This document shows, piece after piece, positions 54,283 through 64,000 of a stretch of DNA of 64,000 nt. A program made the position numbers and the translations under genes. This DNA is from Prostheceraeus crozeri (Eukaryota > Platyhelminthes > Polycladida > Euryleptidae): contig CAJQUW010016149.1 in NCBI GenBank assembly GCA_907163375.1, positions 1 through 64,000 on the forward strand. Reading direction: 5' to 3'. The notes beneath the pieces are model-generated. The model did no database searches, was not told the origin of the DNA, and saw nothing but the letters and a program-made list of their open reading frames with translations. Every line of letters begins with the position of its first letter. Within the stretch, counting starts at the first letter, position 1.

Positions 54283-55712
54283 TCAATAATTACATGCTGT
54301 TTTTATTTTACTATTAAATAATGCATTCTTATAATCTTGAAATGTTATTTGGTTAGCCACTGATGCCTTTGAAATTCCTTTTAATGTTTTATGTGTTTTA
54401 ATATTATTAGTTGTATTATAACAATAACATTTAGATTTTAAAAATATAGCTTCTGTTATGAAATCTTCATTTCCTAACTCATCTTTTGCTTTGCATAAAT
54501 CAGAAGGATGAATGATATCTTTTATTTTATTAATTTCTTCATCAAGTGAGGAATTATACGGTATTGTTAATTCTAAGAAAACGGAATCCGTATCTGTAAA
54601 GTGTAATTTATAGTTTTTGCCATAAGCAGGTGCTAAATAATCATATATAAATCTATACATAAATAGCTTAGCTAATTCTAATATAGTGAATCCAATAAAA
54701 TTAAACTTATCATGTTTTACGCTGATTCGACGTAAATGTACAGCACATAGTTCATCACTGAATCTAGTAGTTCTTTTATATGTAGGTTTCCTTGTTAAGT
54801 TTTGAAACCTTTCTTTATCATAAACTATTTCAATATTTTGTCTATTACGCACATTTTCTAAAGTCTTGCCATAAAATGCATTATTCTTTTTTTTAAAGAA
54901 AACGTTTCCAAAATCATCTTTATCTGTTTTAGCTATTTTACGTTTTTCAATATTGAACTCTATATAATTTTTTAACCATTTAAATTTTTGATAAAATAGT
55001 TTTCGATGTATTTTGGTCAGAATCATTCCATGTTCTAAATACCAATCTAACATTCTTCCTTCAACAATATACTTTCCTTTATTACTTTGTGTTAACATAA
55101 GTTTTTTTGTTGGTCTGTATTTTTTAGGCATTATAGATTTCTGATAATCTGAAAAATCTTCTATATTGGGAATTTTGTTTTCGGGACAGAAAGGAAAATA
55201 TTTTGTTTTATCTTTTATTTCATCAGGATATACTAAATGAACTTCATATATATAACCATGATTATAATTTCCATCACATGTTTTTTGATAATCAAGAATA
55301 TTACACCATGACATTTCACCTGTTGGTGATTTTTGTATCATACAAGAAGAATATAAGCTATTAAAATCATAATATAACAAATAGTTTTCTCTCATGAATT
55401 CATCAATTGCATTTTCACGTTCTACTCCTTCTCGTTTCGTTCGAAATATTTCTAATATTTTTTCTTTTTCTTCTGAAAATAAAGGCTTCATTATTCCATA
55501 TTCTTGTGGATTTACTTTCTTATAACATATCTATTACCTAAAACTGATGAAAAACCACCTCTAATCCCAGATTCAAAAAATAATAATTTATCATATGTAT
55601 TTTCCTTATAATGTTTAAGTTTAACGCCAGTATGTTTTAATCCTGCTAACCATGTTAAACCTGGTGTAGAATAACAATAACATGGATCTATTCCGTAATA
55701 TTCTACACACAT
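54283..55712 (-). pseudogene. Polinton B DNA polymerase B, polymerase domain
   Basis: Carries the family-B motifs in order: YYDFNSLYSSCMIQ (motif A), a segment with FFKKKNNAFYGKTLENV (motif B) and KLHFTDTDSVFLEL (motif C). The upstream piece at 55512-55712 has the GIDPCYCYSTPGLTWLAGLK segment seen before motif A in Polinton polymerases. This enzyme would replicate the element by protein priming. Fossil, interrupted in a few places. Confidence 0.9.
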
Positions 55713-55966
55713 GTCACGAAAGTTTTATAAAAGATCAGCAACGATTAATACATCTAGCTTAAGATATTTCATTGTATAATTGTTCTACAATTTAACTCTT
55801 TCCAATTCTTTTCAACTTCTGCATAATCTTCTTCAGATATTTCTGATTGTTTTAATGTTGATTTAAATTTACTTATTGGAGGAAGTTGTTTTTCTTCCAT
55901 AATTTTATTCACAGAATTAAAATCTCCGGTTAAATATTCATATGGAAATATTCCTTTTAAAGGTTT

Positions 55967-56593
55967 TTAATTATATTTATTTAATATTTTACATTGTTCA
56001 GGTTTCAAAGTTTTTCCCATAACATCTAATGAATAAGGAGTAAAAAATCTAAATGCATCAAAAATTCTAATACAACCTAATTGCATTGAAAAATATTCTT
56101 CTTCTTGTTTACATAGTACATTTATCTGTTGTTGTTGTAATTTTTCAGATGAAAATAAATCTTTCATTACTAAATGGAAATCATATTTAGAACCATTGTA
56201 GAAATATAAAGGAACAAATATATATTTAAATTTGTTAGCATTAAGATTACAAGAATTATGTGCTGCACCTCTATATAACCCATTTAGATGATCATGATCT
56301 TTTACTTTATCAATATATCTACCTTTGCCATTTTTATAATTTTTTGTAAATTCTTTTCCACAGTAATGACAATTTGTTTCATTAACAAAATTATTTTTTT
56401 CTTCATCCGTTAATGGAAGCATTGGTACATTTCTTTCAAGCAATTGTGAAAAATAATTTTGTAATTCTTCTACTTTCTTTGTAAACATTTCTGAACTATC
56501 TTCACCATAGCATTGATAATATTCTGATTTAAATAATTCAGGATAATTTGAATGAATGTACATTCCCCACCATAATGGTTTTTGTTCAAACAA
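55967..56593 (-). pseudogene. Polinton B polymerase, exonuclease-side region
   Basis: Open stretch of 208 residues. NCHYCGKEFTKNYKNGK and VKDHDHLNGLYRGAAHNSCN form the Cys/His module that sits in front of the exonuclease domain in Polinton-type polymerases, followed by FVPLYFYNGSKYDFHLVMKD, the N-x-x-x-Y-D-x-H exonuclease motif. Same gene as the neighbours on both sides. Confidence 0.85.
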
Positions 56594-56732
56594 ATATTTT
56601 TCTTTACTTTGTTCAGGTGCACTTTTTTGATATTTACCATTATCAGAATTTTGTGTTATGTTAACATTATATGCTTCGAAATCACAATATATAGTAAAGG
56701 GTACTTTTTTTTCAAATAATGTCTATTATAAA

Positions 56733-58114
56733 TTAAGTAATCATCTTTAGGAAACTATTTTCAACTGCTTCATTTTGTTGACAATTATCCAAATGTCTAT
56801 TCATTTCATCTTTAGTTCTAAAGCTCGTCATACATTGGAGACAGGGAAAATTAGCATTATCTGAAGTTTTTGTAAATATAGAAACATCTTTACACAATAT
56901 AAAATGAGTCTGATAATATAATATATTCGCTTGTGCTGATTGTTTTGTTTGCTTTAGTTTTTCAAATTTATCTTGATATAATTCATGTGTTGCATCAATT
57001 TCTTTTGTAAGATTAAATGTATTCCGATGTAAATTTTCATTCAATATTTGTAGCTGATAATTATATTCTTTATTATATTGTTCTTTATATTGTTGTTGAC
57101 ATTTTTTAAAACATTCATTTATTTTTTGATTGATTTCATTTTCTTCATTATTGTCTTTATTTAATTCTTGAATCGTTTCTATCTTATTTCGATATTTATG
57201 GTGATATTCTTGTGGTAACATTTTTAATTGTTGTTGATAATCTGTTTTACATTTTTGTAAAATTTTATTTAAATATTGTAATTTTTGTTGATATTCTAAA
57301 GATAAAGATGAATAATTGGAATCATAATCATAATTAAAATTACGTCCTTTATAATTATTATGATTGATCATTATTGGTGATAATGCTTGAACAATTCCAA
57401 ATTTTTCAGTACATATTATTTTTCCTTGGTAAAAAATATTATGATGCATGTAATTTACTCTTTTATTGTATACTATTTCTGATTGACATAAATTTTTATT
57501 ATTCAAATAAAATTTTTTTAAATCTGAGTAAAATGGAGTATTACCAATAGAAACATAATTCACATTTAATTCAAAAACATTTACTTCTATTAAATTTTTA
57601 TTCTTTTTATGAAACTTTAATAACCTATTATGATCATATGGAAATTCATCTAAACCATCAGAAAGATCAAATTCATTTATATATTCTTCTTTATTATAAT
57701 GTCTTAGTCTTTCTTTGTGATATTCTGCAGGAAGTAAATGTGCTATAATACTCCACAGAAAACAATAATCATCTTCATTTTTTATGTCGATTATTTGTGG
57801 TGAACTGAAAGGCAGAGGAACATAACTACCACCAGTATTATTTTTATATTTATCAATTACTATTTTCTTAGATAGTATTTTAACAAATCTCCAACCAGAT
57901 TCACGTAACTGGGCTTCAATTATACAATTTTCTAATTTAAGTATCATTTGTTCAAATATGCGTTGTATATCATTTACATTATGAATTTCTTGTGAATTTG
58001 TAAAATGTCCTTGTATTATTTCCTGAGGAATTCCATCAGGTCCAGTTTTTGTATAAAGTACTTCTACATTCATATAACATTTGAAAGATTTCTTAAATAT
58101 TTTGAAAAAGTTTG
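56733..58114 (-). pseudogene. Polinton B polymerase, long N-terminal region
   Basis: About 455 residues. It includes VEVLYTKTGPDGIPQEII, WRFVKILSKKIVIDKYK, a segment IDIKNEDDYCFLWSIIAHLL (the common NxxDxxCFxWSIxAxLxP motif of these polymerases), a Gln/Lys-rich coiled coil (about residues 285-380), and a C2H2-like FPCLQCMTSFRTKDEMNRHL. Its 5' side is cut by piggyBac element 5 at the TTAA. Confidence 0.85.
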
Positions 58115-58118
58115 TTAA

Positions 58119-60685
58119 CACTAGAAGCGCCGATGAGTCAATTTTGACTCATTTTGACTTTCAACTTCAGTTTTTTTTATTAAAGGCACCGATCTATGGC
58201 TTTATTCTTTTTGACTTTTCTTTATTTTTGCTATATTTTGAAAAACCATTGAAATATTCTCATGTGCAAGCATAATTCATGGCAAATGAAATATTTACTC
58301 AAGAAAGTCCGAATGAGTCAAAATTGACTCATTGTAAAATCACGTACACTGCATGTTGTCCTTCAAATTCTAACTATCTTTAGAATGCTATGTTATAATA
58401 ACGTCATCGAAGCAGAGACAGTGTTTCTTATGTTGCTGCAGTTGATATCTATTGCCTGATATTGACTGCTGCTAGACTTAGTTGTTCTGTGAGTCATGTG
58501 AAAAGCAGTTGCAATGATATCTTAGCTATCTGCAGTTCGATTTTTACACCGTCGCCGTTGAGGCTCTGTCAGTTTGACAATATTGTTCACGATGTCAAGA
58601 CGAAGGTATGCAGCAGAGGAAGCGCTAAAGAGAATGATGGACATCGATTCAACTGATTCTGGAAGCGACAACGATAATGACTCCGACGAAAGTGACCACC
58701 CTGATGGAGATGTATTATTCGACGTTGTCGACCATATTGATGAGATGGATTCAGTGAATATCAGTGTATCATCTGATTTACCAACAAGTTCTGTGACAGT
58801 AGAAAGTGGAGCATCGGGGGACAGCTTGAAGTCTCGAAGTGGTGTTCTGTGGCATCTAACCTCGCAAGGATCATCAACATCTGGCCGATTTAGTCATCAA
58901 AATATTCTTCGTAGACAACTTGGTGCAAAAAACTTTTTTCGTGCTCGCGTCTCTACTGTTTCTGATGCCTGGGAAGAAATGATCGACTCATCAATTATGG
59001 AGAAAGTTGTGACCTACACTAATGCCAATCGGTCTGGTCGGACACCAGAAATAACGTCAGACGATTTGAAGAAGTTCATTGCTTTGCAATACGCTCGAGG
59101 TTTGTATGGTCGTCATATTCCAAGGGACTTTTTGTGGAGTAAGCAGTACGGTATTCAAATTTTCAAGGACACTATGCCACGTTCAAAATTTCGGTTTTTA
59201 TCAAAAGTACTTCGCTTCGATCAAAAGTCAAGTAGGTCGCAGCGTTCTTCTGATCGTTTTACGCATATTCGTGAAATTGACGAACGCTTTACTTCCAATT
59301 GTGCTACTAAATACACACCTGAAAGCAGTCTAACAGTAGACGAACAGCTTCTACCACTAAAAAGTAGATGTAAATGGATCACGTTTATGCCACAAAAACC
59401 AGACAAATACGGTGTGAAGTTCTGGACACTAGTCGAAGTCAGCTCAAAGTATATCGTAGCTCAAATTCCTTATCTCGGCAAAGATCCATCGGGTAGCGTT
59501 ACCAGAGATCTTGCGACTAAGGTCGTCTTGGAACTCGTTGAAAAATCAGGCATTGGACAAGGCTACAACATAACTGGTGATAACTTTTTCACTTCTGTGA
59601 ACCTAGCACAGAAATTATACTCTAAAGGGATAAGTTATGTCGGCACATTGAGGAGTAACAGAGTTGGAGTTTGTGATAGAATGAGAAAAAAGAAAAATTT
59701 GTATCAATCAGAATTTTTCTTTTGTACGAATCCTAAAGTATTGGTAGTATCATACCAATGCAAGAAAGACAAAAATGTTCTGGTAATGTCATCCATGCAT
59801 AACCAACCTGTCACTGGTACTGATGATAAGCAAAAGCCAGAAATCATATCGTATTATAATGCAAATAAATGTGGGGTTGATGTAGTTGATCAGATGACTC
59901 GACTCTATTCCACTAAAACACCTTGTCGCCGTTGGCCAATGGCTATTTGGTGTAATATGCTGGACATGGCGGGCATCAATAGCTGGGTTGTTTATAAAAA
60001 GGTGACTGGTTCTACTATTAGTCGGCGGGCATTCTTATTTGAACTCATATCGGAGCTGATTGGAGTAACGTCTCACGGTGATGAAGCATACTCTTCCGAA
60101 GATCATTTGGCTATGGCGAGACCATCTGTAGTAGGCCTACCAACACCAGTTTTGAGTAAGAGAAAACATTGCTCATCTGATGATTGCAAAAATATGACTT
60201 CAACTATTTGTTCAATCTGTCAAAAGTTAATTTGTGGTTCATGCACTGCTTCGTCAACCAAGTACGTACTTGCATTATGTAATCGTCATTAATCCCTTTT
60301 TGCTGTTTTTTTATCCTTCTTAGCTACAAGAGTGTTCTAACTATGAAACTACACACTATTAACGTGTTATGATAAAAACTTATTCATGATTCTATCGTTT
60401 TTCCTTTGTACTCCTCGAAGATGAACATTAGACTGAATCTATTTTCGAGAGCTTCTATAGTAATCAAGGTGGCAGAGAATATTCAAATTCTTAAAATTGG
60501 CCTTCATCATGAAAATTAAATACTTAATTAAAATTAACATTAAACAGATAAAGAAAAATATCTCTCTTGTGTATAGCGCATAAGAATAATGATATTACGC
60601 AGTAAAAATAATCCAAAATATCAAAGGAGTCAAATTTGACTCAATCGGCGTTTCACGGGGTTTCCATAAATCGGCGCTTCTAGTG
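58119..60685 (+). mobile_element. piggyBac element 5, apparently complete
   Basis: TTAA at 58115-58118 and 60686-60689. Perfect 16-bp inward ends CACTAGAAGCGCCGAT. Palindromes: GAGTCAATTTTGACTC (58135-58150), GAGTCAAAATTGACTC (58315-58330) and GAGTCAAATTTGACTC (60627-60642). It holds one long transposase frame with no interruption. The copy is the youngest-looking element in the window and sits in the polymerase gene of Polinton B. Confidence 0.97.
58592..60292 (+). CDS. piggyBac transposase, open reading frame intact
   Basis: Cut-and-paste transposase acting at TTAA sites. The frame is open from an upstream ATG at 58574; MSRRRYAAEEALKRMMD at 58592 is the better start, because the degraded copy in element 1 starts the same way (MSRRFAAEQA). 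Length from there is 566 residues, normal for the family. Order of parts: acidic N-terminus with D/S-rich stretches; N-terminal domain (FRARVSTVSDAWEEMI, FIALQYARGLYGR); catalytic motifs LTVDEQLLPLKSRCKW, YNITGDNFFTSVN and KCGVDVVDQMTRLYS; C-terminal Cys-rich domain with SSDDCKNMTSTICSICQ and LICGSCTAS. All three acidic residues are present. No inactivating change is visible. Confidence 0.95.
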   Translation: MSRRRYAAEEALKRMMDIDSTDSGSDNDNDSDESDHPDGDVLFDVVDHIDEMDSVNISVSSDLPTSSVTVESGASGDSLKSRSGVLWHLTSQGSSTSGRFSHQNILRRQLGAKNFFRARVSTVSDAWEEMIDSSIMEKVVTYTNANRSGRTPEITSDDLKKFIALQYARGLYGRHIPRDFLWSKQYGIQIFKDTMPRSKFRFLSKVLRFDQKSSRSQRSSDRFTHIREIDERFTSNCATKYTPESSLTVDEQLLPLKSRCKWITFMPQKPDKYGVKFWTLVEVSSKYIVAQIPYLGKDPSGSVTRDLATKVVLELVEKSGIGQGYNITGDNFFTSVNLAQKLYSKGISYVGTLRSNRVGVCDRMRKKKNLYQSEFFFCTNPKVLVVSYQCKKDKNVLVMSSMHNQPVTGTDDKQKPEIISYYNANKCGVDVVDQMTRLYSTKTPCRRWPMAIWCNMLDMAGINSWVVYKKVTGSTISRRAFLFELISELIGVTSHGDEAYSSEDHLAMARPSVVGLPTPVLSKRKHCSSDDCKNMTSTICSICQKLICGSCTASSTKYVLALCNRH

Positions 60686-60689
60686 TTAA

Positions 60690-61109
60690 TACATCGTAAA
60701 AAGTTTCATCGGTTTCATTATGTTCAACAGACTGATTAAATAAATATTTTATATCTGTTACGGCCTCATCGGTTTTTTTAGTATCATCAGATTCATCTAT
60801 TTCGTTGAATTCATCAGTATCGCTAAATAAATATCTCCCATCTGTTACATGTTCATCTTCACTATTAAAAACTTTTTTATATTTCGAATGTGAATAATCA
60901 TCAAAAATTTTTTTAACTTTTATATCAGTAGGTAATGTTTTTAGATAGTTTTTATAATTATTTAAATTTAATATATTTCCTTCATCAGCTCGTTCTACAT
61001 TTTGTAAATGCAATTTGCTTTGTAAATGAGATTGATAACTTCTTTTTGTTTGCAACTTTTTTTTACATAAGATACAATAAAAATTTTCCATTATTTTAAT
61101 TTTTTTAAA
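60690..61109 (-). pseudogene. Polinton B polymerase, N-terminal zinc-finger end
   Basis: Likely start MENFYCILCKKKLQTKRSYQ with a C2H2 finger (C-x2-C ... H-x4-H with QSHLQSKLH), then an acidic, asparagine-rich stretch. It is the part of the polymerase gene on the far side of piggyBac element 5, which ends its frame. An upstream ATG at 61154 is less likely. Fossil. Confidence 0.7.
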
Positions 61110-61196
61110 GAGAAATTTGTGTTTTAATTTTAGATATAAACATTCTAATATCAAGGTCTTGAGAGTTATTATATATTATTATATATTTCGGTTTCT

Positions 61197-61870
61197 TTAG
61201 TTATTTTTATTTTTTTTATCATATAAAGTCTTATCAAAAGATAATTCAAATTTATTTTCACTAACTATTGATTCTTCATCATCATAAATTGATTCATCAA
61301 CATCATAAATTACACTTTTTGGTATAGAATGCCATTCCCTGATAGGAATATCTAATTCGAAATTACATTTATTATTTGATAATAATATAATAGAGAAAAA
61401 TATTGATCTTTGATCTCTATTAGAAAATTTAATAACACCACCATAATCTAAATCATTTTTAGTTTTTATTAAAGATGATAAAATTTTAAATTGATTAGAT
61501 GTAAACCCTAATTTAAATTTTGTAGACCCGACACATAGTTGTCTAACAGTATCTTCAACTATTCCATCATTATTATTTTCAATTGTAAGAAAATGAAATT
61601 TAGATAAATTTTCATTATATGTAGTATTAATATCATGTTGAGATATAAATTTTTCTACACTTAAATTTTTATAATTACTAATATTTTATAGTCTTTTTTA
61701 CCATTTACACCTTTTTCAGATGTTTCAGAATCATCATCTATATTATCATCATCATTAGTTTCAGAATTGTTATTATTTTTAAAATTATTATGATTATGAT
61801 TATGGTCATTGTTAATAGTATAAGGTGTAGTCCACATATAAATTTTCTCCTGTTGTGCCAAACCATTTAT
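61197..61870 (-). pseudogene. Unknown Polinton B protein
   Basis: Begins MAQQEKIYMWTTPYTIN, followed by an Asn/Asp/His-rich low-complexity stretch; the other readable part has STKFKLGFTSNQFKILSSL, NKCNFELDIPIREWHSIP and an acidic tail. I do not recognise the family. Broken. It lies between the polymerase and the next unknown genes, in the same direction. Confidence 0.45.
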
Positions 61871-62062
61871 ATATGATTTTAATAAATTAATATTTAAGTT
61901 TGAATATAATCTATATAAGTATCATTATCATATCTTTGAGGCATTTCTGATGTTTCTTTTTTATAAATTGTATCTCTATAATAAACTTGACATAATAATT
62001 CTTCATTATGTTTTTTGCTCTCGATATGAATATTATATTGGTTATGTTCATTAACAAATAAT

Positions 62063-62374
62063 CTATTTTTTTCTTTTGAAAAAATATTTTAATTCTTTTG
62101 CCAATTCCGTAACATTAATAAAATTAAATATTCTATTTTCTATCCAATCAGTATTACTAATTGGTAACACTGCTCTAATAAAACCGTATACATTATTATG
62201 ACCTATTATAACCATGTTTTCCTTATTCAATTCTACATACGCAACATCATTATATTTACTTACAATATCCATAAATTTTATAAATGGATCTCCTGGGAAA
62301 ACGCAACAGTTGGTTTCTATAGAAGGTAAACCTTTAGTCTGTTCTTTAAATATTTCGGCTTGCAATTCAAACAA
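62063..62374 (-). CDS. Unknown 103-residue Polinton B protein (fossil)
   Basis: Reads MFELQAEIFKEQTKGLPSIE, CCVFPGDPFIKFMDIVSKY and WIENRIFNFINVTELAKEL. Mixed alpha/beta composition. No family recognised. Same strand as its neighbours. Confidence 0.45.
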   Translation of the reverse strand: MFELQAEIFKEQTKGLPSIETNCCVFPGDPFIKFMDIVSKYNDVAYVELNKENMVIIGHNNVYGFIRAVLPISNTDWIENRIFNFINVTELAKELKYFFKRKK

Positions 62375-62431
62375 AACATTAACATCTATACATGGATTAT
62401 TATTATTATCAAAACATTTATTTTGAAATCC

Positions 62432-62620
62432 CTATGATCTCATCGAATAAGAAGAACAGGATGATACGGGCGAATACAATTTTTTTAAATTTGCTTTATC
62501 CATTTTTTTATTTTTATTAGAAAAAATTTTATTTTTTTTCTCATTATATAAAAAAAGTTTTATTTTTATTATTCGTTTTTCTGGCGCCCATTTGTAAATA
62601 ACTTGAAATATAAAATTCAT
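62432..62620 (-). CDS. Short Polinton B frame starting at the inverted repeat (fossil)
   Basis: A 62-residue basic frame, MNFIFQVIYKWAPEKRIIK then KKMDKANLKKLYSPVSSC. Its first codons lie in the inverted repeat shared with 63697-63810, where the plus strand also begins ATG-MNFIFQV. Coding status doubtful; KKMDKANLKK may be the true start. Confidence 0.35.
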   Translation of the reverse strand: MNFIFQVIYKWAPEKRIIKIKLFLYNEKKNKIFSNKNKKMDKANLKKLYSPVSSCSSYSMRS

Positions 62621-63810
62621 TCTTCTTTTTGACGATTTATTTATTTACTGACCATGGCCACGTCGCATCTCTGTCGTGGTTAACATGCTAATTGATTAAA
62701 ATAATAAACCCAATTTGGTCCGGAGAACATTTCCTTGATGTTGCAATGTACAGGGAAAATGGAAAAATACTGACATCGGTGTACGGAAAGAAAGCATTTA
62801 CAGGAATATATAAAAATTATGGGGCTTATTGTCCAAGATAATATAAGGTCAACTTAGTGAAAACAATGGTATATCGGGCTCATAGACTTTGCTCTCCTTG
62901 TTTTCTTGGCAAGGAGTTGAAACTAATATCTGAAATTTTGATAAAAATGGCTACCCTGAATGGTTTATTCGCAAACACTCTAAGTACAAAGATGACAATT
63001 CGAAGATCCATACGGTTAAGAACAAGCCATTCTTCTTCAAAATCCCATACTATGGCAGTGAAAGTGAAATCATCGCAGGAAATATTCTCAAAGAAATCGG
63101 AAAATATTATATGCAACTGGACCCAAACCCAGTTTTCTCAACAAAACAGCTGGCACCATCCGCGCACAAGGACCCTATACCAACTGCCGATCGACATTCT
63201 TTGATCTATAAATTTAATTGCCCCTGCGGAGCAGGGTACATCGGCAGAACGGAGAGGCACCTTCAGACTCGAGTGTCAGAACACATCCCAAAATGGACTC
63301 AAAGAGGCGAGAGGCCAAGATCACAAAAACCTCCTAATTCTTCTGTAACCAGACACTTACTCTCTTGCTCTTCTAAAGATCAAGTTTTCCAGCAGTATGC
63401 TCAGTCTCGAACTTCTTTATTTAATTTTAGTATTTTAAAAAAGTCCTTCCACAATTATGAATTACCTATTCTAGAAAATGTTTGTATAAAATTCTTAAAC
63501 CCATCACTTTGTATACAAAAGGAAGGATTGTTCAATTTACATCTACTTTGCCTTTCTACAAATATCTATGAACACAAAGGTCATGCATGCTTAATTCTCT
63601 TTTCATTGAATGTTAACTCCAATTTCTATGCATACTCTAAAACAATAATCACAACTGCTGCATGAAATTGAATATTATTCGCGTAGTCCGTCCCAAATTG
63701 GTTTTATTATTTTAATCAATTCGCATGTTAACCACGACAGAGATGCGACGAGGCCATGGTCAGTAAATAAATAAATCGTCAAAAAGAAGAATGAATTTTA
63801 TATTTCAAGT
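62602..63810. repeat. 114-bp inverted repeat around a PLE (arms 62602-62715 and 63697-63810)
   Basis: Arm 1 reads from ACTTGAAATATAAAATTCAT through GACGATTTATTTATTTACTG and CGCATCTCTGTCGTGGTTAA to CCAATTTGG; arm 2 is its reverse complement with about four differences. The sequence between is PLE-derived. Either it is a divergent Polinton promoter copied in inverse, or it is the PLE's own flanking repeat. Confidence 0.92.
62716..63665 (+). pseudogene. Penelope-like element, RT end plus GIY-YIG nuclease
   Basis: The start reads HFLDVAMYRENGKILTSVYG (end of the RT palm/thumb region), then TMVYRAHRLCSPCFLGKELK, typical of PLE thumbs. Out of frame to it, 63111-63665 gives PTADRHSLIYKFNCPCGAGY and IGRTERHLQTRVSEHIPKW, the GIY-YIG nuclease, with HLLSCSSKDQVF and a normal tail. 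Two frame changes or so. 5'-truncated copy, framed by the 114-bp inverted repeat. Confidence 0.85.
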
Positions 63811-63830
63811 TTTATTTTTGTTGTTAAAAA

Positions 63831-64000
63831 ATGCTGTTACCAAATGTTGGTGGAGGCGCATATATCCCGAATTATCGTGAGTCAGAAATAGAAATAGAAA
63901 ATTATATCATGAAAACTGGGGACGTTTTATCTGGTCCATTGCATCTTTCTATTCTAACAATATGTTGATACACAAATCAATGACTTAAAAGAAAAATATA
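63831..64000 (+). pseudogene. Fibre-like protein start of Polinton B
   Basis: The frame begins MLLPNVGGGAYIPNYRES and continues with a segment MKTGDVLSGPLHLS. The K-T-G-D-V-x-S-G-P-L motif is common at the start of repeat-bearing fibre or tail-type proteins in viruses and Polintons. Fossil, apparently broken; its end is beyond the window. Confidence 0.45.

Larger units (their letters stand above)
53790..64000 (-). mobile_element. Polinton (Maverick)-like element B, partly preserved
   Basis: Strongly AT-rich block with a long protein-primed-type DNA polymerase B gene, a small coiled-coil protein, several unknown proteins and, past 63800, a fibre-like protein start on the other strand. The left edge lies at about 53780-53815, next to the duplicated host exon; the other end is beyond the window. 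It is broken in a handful of places but is much better preserved than element A, hence younger. A piggyBac (58119-60685) and a PLE (about 62716-63665) are inserted into it. No terminal inverted repeat could be defined by eye. Confidence 0.85.

Overview
The window looks like AT-rich nuclear DNA of an invertebrate animal, probably marine; I cannot name the lineage. The reasons are tRNA-derived SINEs, exon-like coding pieces with intron-like acceptors, microsatellites, and a mixture of Polinton, piggyBac, Tc1/mariner, hAT, Penelope-like (PLE) and LINE sequences. No prokaryotic-style operon, rRNA or CRISPR array is visible. Nearly everything recognisable is mobile DNA; the only good host-gene candidate is a short exon present in two inverted copies 29 kb apart.

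Layout: 1-10800 is a decayed Polinton-like element (A), cut by the window start, with remains of virion, phospholipase, integrase and protease genes. It is interrupted by a mariner element (162-1605) and by a piggyBac (7092-9432) that landed inside its 123-bp tandem repeats. 10.8-20.5 kb holds SINE copies, a LINE remnant and a 4.1-kb DNA transposon (14331-18464) with an unusual DDE transposase and repeated 15-bp end motifs. 20.5-37.3 kb is mostly anonymous DNA with small fragments (PLE, THAP, hAT, mariner, piggyBac ends, SINEs), a 752-bp TTAA-flanked non-autonomous element and five dispersed copies of a 16-bp motif. 37.3-41.9 kb carries CR1/Jockey-group LINE copies. 42-53 kb is a dense nest of PLE fragments arranged as inverted repeats beside (TA)n tracts, with two piggyBac relics and a Tc1 relic. 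53.8-64 kb is a second, better preserved Polinton (B), including a DNA polymerase B gene split by a piggyBac whose transposase frame is open from end to end.

The most striking structural result concerns the piggyBac copies. Three different families (7092-9432, 47732-48942, 58119-60685) carry family-specific palindromes at the same distances from their ends: centred about 24 and about 205 bp from the 5' end and about 50 bp from the 3' end. The first and last fit the known asymmetric internal repeats of piggyBac; the second 5' palindrome, about 180 bp further in, is not part of that textbook layout. Also notable are the orphan 4.1-kb DDE element, repeated inverted-repeat arrangement of PLEs, the mariner whose right end is an inverted copy of its own 5' end, and the inverted host exon pair.
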